Part shown: piece by piece, positions 44,232 through 49,713 of the stretch
How positions within the stretch are numbered: the first letter of the stretch is position 1
Layout of the letters: each line of letters opens with the position of its first letter
Source: Melioribacter roseus
Lineage (GTDB): Bacteria; Bacteroidota; Ignavibacteria; Ignavibacteriales; Melioribacteraceae
Length of the DNA stretch: 49,713 nt
Assembly (NCBI GenBank): GCA_020724265.1
Contig: DYHH01000029.1
Coordinates: 1 to 49,713, forward strand
Reading direction: 5' to 3'
Position numbers and translations under genes: made by a program
Notes under the pieces: model-generated
Database searches by the model: none
What the model saw: only the letters and a program-made list of their open reading frames with translations
What the model was told of the DNA's origin: nothing

Positions 44232-46388
44232 TTACTTAATTTTATTCAAAAGTTTATTTAATAATTCAAACGCATCACAACCGAGATAGATAAATTCATC
44301 CACTCCCGATTTTTTATGTTCTTCAATTTGTTCTTTTGGATAACCGGCAAGAACAACAGTTACTTCTTTTTTATTTTCTTTAATTCCTTTAACTATCTGT
44401 GGAACAAGCGCGGGATAAGTTTCATCAGTAGAGCAGACAACAACAACATCAGCATTTGATTTATTTGCAGCATTTACACCATCGTCTGTTGAATTAAAAC
44501 CTTTTGGATATTCAATTTCAAATCCAGCTATTTCAAAAAATCCTTGTGAGAAATCAGCACGACCTTTGTATTGTTTAAGCGGTCCCATTGTAGCAAGAAA
44601 TACTTTTGGTCTGCTTCCTCGTTTGTCTTTTATTTCATCGGATTTATCTCGGAGTGATTCAAAAAACTCTGAAGCTCTGCGCTTCTCAAGTTTTTGAATA
44701 ATTATTCCTTCCCCTGCATTTGCTCTGCTTGCCTTAGAAATTTCACCGATTGTAGCTCCTTCTAAAATTGCTTCGGCACCTGTATCAATCGCATTCTCGG
44801 AAGATTCATCTACGAGATTTTGTAGTTTTTCCAAAATGCTTGTGTGTTTGTTTGAATCAACCGAAGTTCTGAGTTTTTGCAAATACTCCGAACGTTTTTT
44901 ATGAATTGCTTTATAATCAGGTTCATTCTTTCTTTTAATTTCTTCCTTTAAGTTGGCGTACATGTTAGTACCGACAATTACAGATTTACGTTTCGAAATA
45001 TCTTTCTTCCTTGATGCCCATACTTTTTCAATTTCGTCTTGAACATAGTTTTCTTCAAGTGCTTTTATAAGTCCGCCTTTTTCATCAATCTTTTGGAATT
45101 CTTTCCATGCAGCTTTTGCGATTTCGTCTGTTAATTTTTCGACAAAGAATGAACCTCCTGCCGGATCAATCAAGTTAGTTAAGTGTGATTCTTCATCTAA
45201 AATTGTTTGTGTATTGCGAGCGATTCTTCTTGAGAACTGATCAGGCATACCGAACAATTCATCAAATGTATTTGAATGAAGCGAATCAATTCCGCCTACT
45301 ACCGCAGAGAAAGCTTCGGTTGTAGTTCGAAGCATATTTACATACGGATCAAACTTTGTCTGAGTGAATAAACCAGTTCTAGCGTGTATAGTCATCTTTC
45401 GATTTTCTTCATTAACGCCGAATGCTTCGGTAATTTTAGACCACAGAATTTTAGCAGCTCTAAATTTTGCAACTTCCATAAAAAAGAAAGAGCCGACACC
45501 AAATGCAAATCTCATTTGTTTTGCAATTAGGTTTACATCCATGCCTTTATCGGAAAGGTTTTTCATGTATTCTGCTGCAGCGGCAAGTGTGTATGCGAGT
45601 TCTTGGACTGCACTTGCACCCGCATTGTGATAAACTAATCCACTTACACCGATAGTTTTGAAGTTCGGTATTTTTTCATTTGCCCATTCGGTTGTTAGTT
45701 TCATTTCATCAATTAAAAAATCGAAGGAGACCGGAAGAGAACCGTTCTCTACTAAATATGAAATCGGATCAGAAGTTATGCTTCCGTTGATATGTTTTGT
45801 GTCAATTTTTTGTTCGTTAAGATAAGCTGCAAAGATTGAAATAAACGGTAAAGAAGAAAATCCGGTATTGATGTGAATAGGATATTTAGTGATATCAATT
45901 TCGTTAAATGATTTTCTAAAACTATTAAGTGCTGAAATTGAGACACCGTTTTTACCGACTTGTCCAACTTCTGCATAGTCAGCGTCAAGTCCTAATTTTG
46001 TTGCTTCATCAAGAGGAAGAGAAATAGAATTTTGTCCGCGTGACAAATCATTCTTAAGTGCTTTGTTAAATTCTTCTGCAAGTGGATAAGGAATATCTTG
46101 ACAAATTTCCCAACCGTTTTTACTATAACCCGATACAGATTTACCTCGTACAAAATTTCCTTCTCCGGGTAATTCATTAACAAATTCCAAATCTTCTAAA
46201 TCTTTTCTTGTATAAATTGGTTGAAGATCAATTCCTTCGTAAGTTTTTGTTATTAACTTTTTATCAAAAGGAACACCTTTCAAATCTTTTTCAACAACAT
46301 CACGCCACTGTTCATAGGAAGTCGATTCAAAATCCTTTTTCAAATCTAATTCTTTTGGAAGTTCCGGTTTCAATTTTTCTTCAGACAT
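44232..46388 (-). CDS. mutA: Methylmalonyl-CoA mutase, small subunit
   Basis: 718 residues. Homologous to mutB along its length ([40 protein letters not shown]-like segment; [16 protein letters not shown]). Its C-terminal domain has [12 protein letters not shown] where the B12-binding subunit has DGHDRG. It therefore cannot coordinate cobalamin and is the structural alpha-type partner of the heterodimer. GGAG before the ATG. First gene of the mutA-mutB-(GNAT)-meaB run. Confidence 0.95.
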   Translation of the reverse strand: MSEEKLKPELPKELDLKKDFESTSYEQWRDVVEKDLKGVPFDKKLITKTYEGIDLQPIYTRKDLEDLEFVNELPGEGNFVRGKSVSGYSKNGWEICQDIPYPLAEEFNKALKNDLSRGQNSISLPLDEATKLGLDADYAEVGQVGKNGVSISALNSFRKSFNEIDITKYPIHINTGFSSLPFISIFAAYLNEQKIDTKHINGSITSDPISYLVENGSLPVSFDFLIDEMKLTTEWANEKIPNFKTIGVSGLVYHNAGASAVQELAYTLAAAAEYMKNLSDKGMDVNLIAKQMRFAFGVGSFFFMEVAKFRAAKILWSKITEAFGVNEENRKMTIHARTGLFTQTKFDPYVNMLRTTTEAFSAVVGGIDSLHSNTFDELFGMPDQFSRRIARNTQTILDEESHLTNLIDPAGGSFFVEKLTDEIAKAAWKEFQKIDEKGGLIKALEENYVQDEIEKVWASRKKDISKRKSVIVGTNMYANLKEEIKRKNEPDYKAIHKKRSEYLQKLRTSVDSNKHTSILEKLQNLVDESSENAIDTGAEAILEGATIGEISKASRANAGEGIIIQKLEKRRASEFFESLRDKSDEIKDKRGSRPKVFLATMGPLKQYKGRADFSQGFFEIAGFEIEYPKGFNSTDDGVNAANKSNADVVVVCSTDETYPALVPQIVKGIKENKKEVTVVLAGYPKEQIEEHKKSGVDEFIYLGCDAFELLNKLLNKIK

Positions 46389-46712
46389 TATAAAGCTCCG
46401 TTATAAACTTTTCTTTTTGTTAATCTAATAAACTTATCAATAATCAGCGATAATATCTCATTTTACAAAAAGAGAAATGAAGAAAAAATCGAGCCAAATT
46501 TGGAAGGTATTTAGTGAAAATAGGGCAATTATGGACTGAATTCTTAACTTAAATTGAGAAAATTTTCTCGGTTTTGAAAATTCTGATAATTGTGGAGTAA
46601 AAGCAGACAAGCCAATTTTCTGAAAAACTTTAATTATTTTTCTTTATATTCAAAATAGGATACGACAACCGAAATTCGATTGTCACTAAAAATACAAATA
46701 AAGGAAACCAAC
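46389..46712. other. Divergent intergenic region
   Basis: 324 bp between mutA (minus) and the metalloprotease gene (plus). Very AT-rich and expected to hold both promoters. The only structure I see is a small hairpin, GACAACCG aaatt CGATTGTC-like with one mismatch (46664-46684), near the plus-strand start. No gene. Confidence 0.5.
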
Positions 46713-48485
46713 ATGCCTATGAAATTGGAAATACTAAATTATCTTTTATTGATATATCTCCTCTCTGCTGAAATCATATCTCACCCAAATTACTTGCAGG
46801 ATTTTCCCCAGTCCCAAATTACAAACAATGTAATCTCGCAGGTTTCTAAAGATTATGAGAGTGGAGTTATTGGAATCGATGAGTGGGCACGAAATATTGC
46901 ATACTCTCTCTTTGAAACATCCAAAATGAAAAATGAATACAAATCTTTATCATCAGCAATACTCTCAACCTCGTTACTCAAAGAGATAGCTATCAAGTGG
47001 GAAGATTTGAACGAGGACACAAAGAATATATTCCAAAATTATGGATTTAATGAAAGAGGAAATTTTAAGTCACCTGCGTTTCTCCATGCAATAACCGAAA
47101 GTGAACATTTTCAATTTCACTACTCTGTGGCAGCAGGTGATACAAACGCCGTCAATCCTATTGACAATAATGTAAATGGAATCCCCGATTATATAGATAA
47201 CATGATGACTATATTTGAATTTGTTTATCAAACTGAGATAGGTATAATTGGGTTCAATGAACCACCATCCGATAGCGGCAGAGTTGGCACTAACGCAAAA
47301 TTTGATATTTACGTTTTCAAGCTTCAGACAGGAACCTATGGATATTGCGCTGGAGATTCCATAGTTGGCGATAATCCGAACTCGCCAGAAATTGAAAAGC
47401 ATGCAGCCTCAAGTTACATGGCTATGAGGAATGACTATAGTATGTTTAACAATTTACCAGAATTAGATAATATTCGGGTTACTGCTGCGCATGAATTTAA
47501 CCATGCCATTACAAATGGATATGATTATTATGAAAAAACTTGGTTGTCTGAAGCAACTGCAACATGGATTGAAGACGAAGTATATGATTACATAAATCAG
47601 AATTATATCTATTTACCAAATTGGTTTGCCTTTCCTCATTATCCATTGGATGCAACAGAAGCCGAGTTTAAAAATCGCTGGTACGGCAGTTTTATTTTTT
47701 TGAAATACATTTCCGAACATCTGGATGGTTGGTCAACCATTAGAAAAATTTGGGAAAAGAGTATTGATTACGATAGTCAAAAAGCTGATAGAAGTTTTGA
47801 TGCAATTAATGATGTATTAGTTGAAGAGGGTTCTAATTTTAAAGACGAATTTATAAATTTTTCTATTAGCAATTTATATAAAACTTTCCCACCCTATGAT
47901 TACGAAGAAGGAAGTGACTATCCTAATATAAGAGCTAATAGAACAATTTTTACCACCACTAAAAATATAAGAGAGAGAAGCTTAAGACACGGTACGTACT
48001 ATTATAAACTCCAGCCCGTAGCATTTTCAAGTAGTTTTAATGAAATAGAAATAGACCTAACGATTGACAAACCTGAGGTAAATGTAAATTTAGTTATTGC
48101 AACAAAATCCGGGAATACTATTGAAAAATTCGTTCCTGCAAAACAGGGAAACAAAATTTCATTTTCAATTAACGAAAGTGCAAAAAATGATTCAATCTTC
48201 ATTCTAGTCGTTAATACCGATACAACAGAAACTGAATTTACATTAGATATTAATTATAAAGGTGAACTAGTTAAACTATCGGATAGCGGGGAATTTAATT
48301 ACGGGCAATTTAAAGACGGATATTATTTGTACAGGACGAGGAAAGAAGTATCTGATAATGAAGGAAATTTTAAAACTGAGTTTACTCTTCAAAGGTTGGA
48401 TATCTCGGTAGGAATATCACTTACTAAAAATACTATCATAGTTTGTCAATTTACTTGGCAAGGAATTTTGGAAATTTTTTCTTGA
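46713..48485 (+). CDS. Secreted gluzincin-type metalloprotease, N-terminal part of a frameshifted gene
   Basis: 591 residues to the premature stop. AAGGAAA at 46701 supports the ATG at 46713. The leader (MPMKLEILNYLLLIYLLSAE) is signal-like. The protease core has HEFNH (His260, His264) with a likely third ligand Glu280 in WLSEATATWIEDE, the HExxH-plus-Glu layout of the putative metalloproteases annotated as MXAN_6640-like. Downstream is a beta-rich domain (KPEVNVNLVIATKSGNTIEK). The reading frame ends in an artificial tail after NTIIVCQFTWQG. One missing base near 48464 (AA for AAA) would join it to the next frame, giving one protein of about 985 residues. Confidence 0.8.
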   Translation: MPMKLEILNYLLLIYLLSAEIISHPNYLQDFPQSQITNNVISQVSKDYESGVIGIDEWARNIAYSLFETSKMKNEYKSLSSAILSTSLLKEIAIKWEDLNEDTKNIFQNYGFNERGNFKSPAFLHAITESEHFQFHYSVAAGDTNAVNPIDNNVNGIPDYIDNMMTIFEFVYQTEIGIIGFNEPPSDSGRVGTNAKFDIYVFKLQTGTYGYCAGDSIVGDNPNSPEIEKHAASSYMAMRNDYSMFNNLPELDNIRVTAAHEFNHAITNGYDYYEKTWLSEATATWIEDEVYDYINQNYIYLPNWFAFPHYPLDATEAEFKNRWYGSFIFLKYISEHLDGWSTIRKIWEKSIDYDSQKADRSFDAINDVLVEEGSNFKDEFINFSISNLYKTFPPYDYEEGSDYPNIRANRTIFTTTKNIRERSLRHGTYYYKLQPVAFSSSFNEIEIDLTIDKPEVNVNLVIATKSGNTIEKFVPAKQGNKISFSINESAKNDSIFILVVNTDTTETEFTLDINYKGELVKLSDSGEFNYGQFKDGYYLYRTRKEVSDNEGNFKTEFTLQRLDISVGISLTKNTIIVCQFTWQGILEIFS

Positions 48486-49672
48486 TAACAGAAGATGATA
48501 ATGGATTTATCAAACAATATGCCTACAGTTTTGGTTTTGCTGAAATACCAAGTGATATTGTTATAAATGGCTATCCTGCCATTGAACACGATCAAATATT
48601 CTTCGCGGGTTATATTAATGATGATAATTTTACTGAAGGTATTTGGACGATCGACTATGATGGTCAAAATCTTACAAACATATTAAATCTTACAAATACT
48701 GATACAAGAGTTGAATTAATTAAATCTGCTACAAGTAGTTTTGTAGCATTAACTACTAGTAATATTACCGGCGATCATTTAGAACTTTACAGACACAAGG
48801 ATAATACATTAAATTCATTTTACTCAGTACCTTCTGGTTATAGAGTCCAGAATCTTAAATGTTCCGATGATAAGGTGATTTGGTCTGAAGTTGATGATGG
48901 TTTTGTTATGAGAAGAATTCAAATGTATGATTTTACCAAAAATGAATTAAAAACTATTGGAGAAAACGGCGGTCTGGATCCATATTCTATTGGGCTAATG
49001 CATAACCAAGTCGTATGGTGGGAGAATACAGTCGGAGTCACAAAAATAATGTTATGGAAAGACGATTCGACCAAAACAATTCGCAATACATTGAATGGTT
49101 TGTATCTCAACGATAACGGATTTAATCCAAGTTCTACGGAGTTTGCAGTAGATGATAATGGTTTTGCATGGATGGAGGATGATTTTACCGTTCATTATTA
49201 CCAATTCTCCGATAACCAATTATACAGTTTTGATTTAAGCGAATATTTTAATGATACTTTCTTAACATACTACCTCGTCAAGCAATCAAAAAAGTATATA
49301 ATTATTGAGGCACTTTCAGATATTACACAAGAAAAAGTTGGAACCTACCTGTTTAATTTAAATGATATCATTACCGGAATTGAAAATGGTACTAGAAGTG
49401 AAATTCCTCTTCAATTTGTTTTGGAGCAAAATTTTCCAAATCCATTTAATCCTGCTACAAAAATAATTTTTTCAATTCCGGCAAGGATTAATGTGAAACT
49501 TGATATATACGATATACTTGGTAGAAGGGTCACTTCTCTGGTAAACAAAGAACTATCAGCCGGAAAGCACTCAATTTCCTTCAATGCAAGTGAATTTGCT
49601 AGTGGAGTATACTTTTATAAACTGGAAGCTGGTTCATTTTTACAAACGAAAAAGATGGTTTTAATCAAATAG
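48443..49672 (+). CDS. C-terminal part of the same frameshifted gene, with T9SS sorting domain
   Basis: This frame has no ribosome site or credible start; its beginning overlaps the upstream frame and is best read as the continuation QGNFGNFFLITEDDNGF. It contains beta-propeller-like repeats (WTIDYDGQNLTNILNL; VIWSEVDDGFVMRRIQMYDF; VVWWENTVGVTKIMLWKDDS), the kind seen after secreted peptidases. It finishes with a type A T9SS domain (QNFPNPFNPATKIIFSIP, ending TKKMVLIK). The intact product would be an extracellular protease with a propeller and sorting signal. Confidence 0.8.
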   Translation: MSIYLARNFGNFFLITEDDNGFIKQYAYSFGFAEIPSDIVINGYPAIEHDQIFFAGYINDDNFTEGIWTIDYDGQNLTNILNLTNTDTRVELIKSATSSFVALTTSNITGDHLELYRHKDNTLNSFYSVPSGYRVQNLKCSDDKVIWSEVDDGFVMRRIQMYDFTKNELKTIGENGGLDPYSIGLMHNQVVWWENTVGVTKIMLWKDDSTKTIRNTLNGLYLNDNGFNPSSTEFAVDDNGFAWMEDDFTVHYYQFSDNQLYSFDLSEYFNDTFLTYYLVKQSKKYIIIEALSDITQEKVGTYLFNLNDIITGIENGTRSEIPLQFVLEQNFPNPFNPATKIIFSIPARINVKLDIYDILGRRVTSLVNKELSAGKHSISFNASEFASGVYFYKLEAGSFLQTKKMVLIK

Positions 49673-49684
49673 TATCAAATGACC
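49661..49684 (+). repeat. T9SS-gene 3' end motif
   Basis: Exact 24-nt copy of 18793-18816, spanning the stop codon of this T9SS gene and 12 nt beyond, although the two proteins are otherwise unrelated. Confidence 0.65.
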
Positions 49685-49713
49685 ACAGGAAGGTCTAACT
49701 TATTGTAAAGAAA

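Noticed and set aside
48443-49672. An independent T9SS gene starting at 48443
   Set aside because: It starts with TTG without a ribosome site, overlaps the upstream frame and lacks a signal peptide; a one-base shift joins it to the protease.

Overview
The window reads as chromosomal DNA from a Gram-negative bacterium of the Bacteroidota/Chlorobi branch, most likely an Ignavibacteria-type organism. The DNA is AT-rich. Five secreted proteins end in type IX secretion (T9SS) sorting domains of the NYPNPFNP type. There is an ADP-heptose epimerase (LPS core sugar), a DUF2723/GT117 membrane glycosyltransferase, a DUF5916 outer-membrane-type protein, and a methylmalonyl-CoA mutase system. The assignment rests on gene content only. 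I see no tRNA, rRNA, CRISPR array, prophage, transposase or multi-gene defence island.

Layout. 1-2.9 kb (minus strand) is a two-gene cassette: a fibronectin-III-like T9SS protein followed by a PQQ-propeller T9SS protein. 3.2-11.8 kb holds a hybrid sensor kinase, a PAP2/AMP-nucleosidase operon, an EamA exporter, a YbdG-type MscS channel and a TPP enzyme. 11.8-17.2 kb (minus) is cell-surface glycosylation: GT117, a methyltransferase, a small protein and a GT4. 17.4-20.8 kb (plus) is a second copy of the T9SS cassette, inverted relative to the first. It is bracketed by a truncated and an intact copy of the start of a GT2 gene. 21.6-30.9 kb (minus) is a long, tightly packed run: metH, lipoprotein, MscS, M29 aminopeptidase, arginine deiminase, DUF1028 and a thioesterase. 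31-41 kb mixes hldD, a Nudix hydrolase, a DUF433/DUF5615 toxin-antitoxin pair, an alpha/beta hydrolase, RtcB with archease, DUF5916, a saccharopine-dehydrogenase-like protein and a hemerythrin. 40-46.4 kb (minus) carries mutA, mutB, a broken GNAT gene and meaB, the core of propionate/succinyl-CoA interconversion. The window ends with a frameshifted metalloprotease-T9SS gene.

The most interesting material is non-coding and cassette-like. The paired T9SS cassettes share a promoter-like block and a poly-G run inside the signal-peptide codons (G9 in one, G7 in the other) that decides whether the secretion signal is in frame. Inverted composite hairpin repeats of about 160-180 bp lie beside both cassettes. 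Several families of perfect or near-perfect palindromes fill most other intergenic gaps. A caution applies: three or four apparent one-base deletions all fall in homopolymers, so sequencing error must be excluded before any phase-variation claim is accepted.
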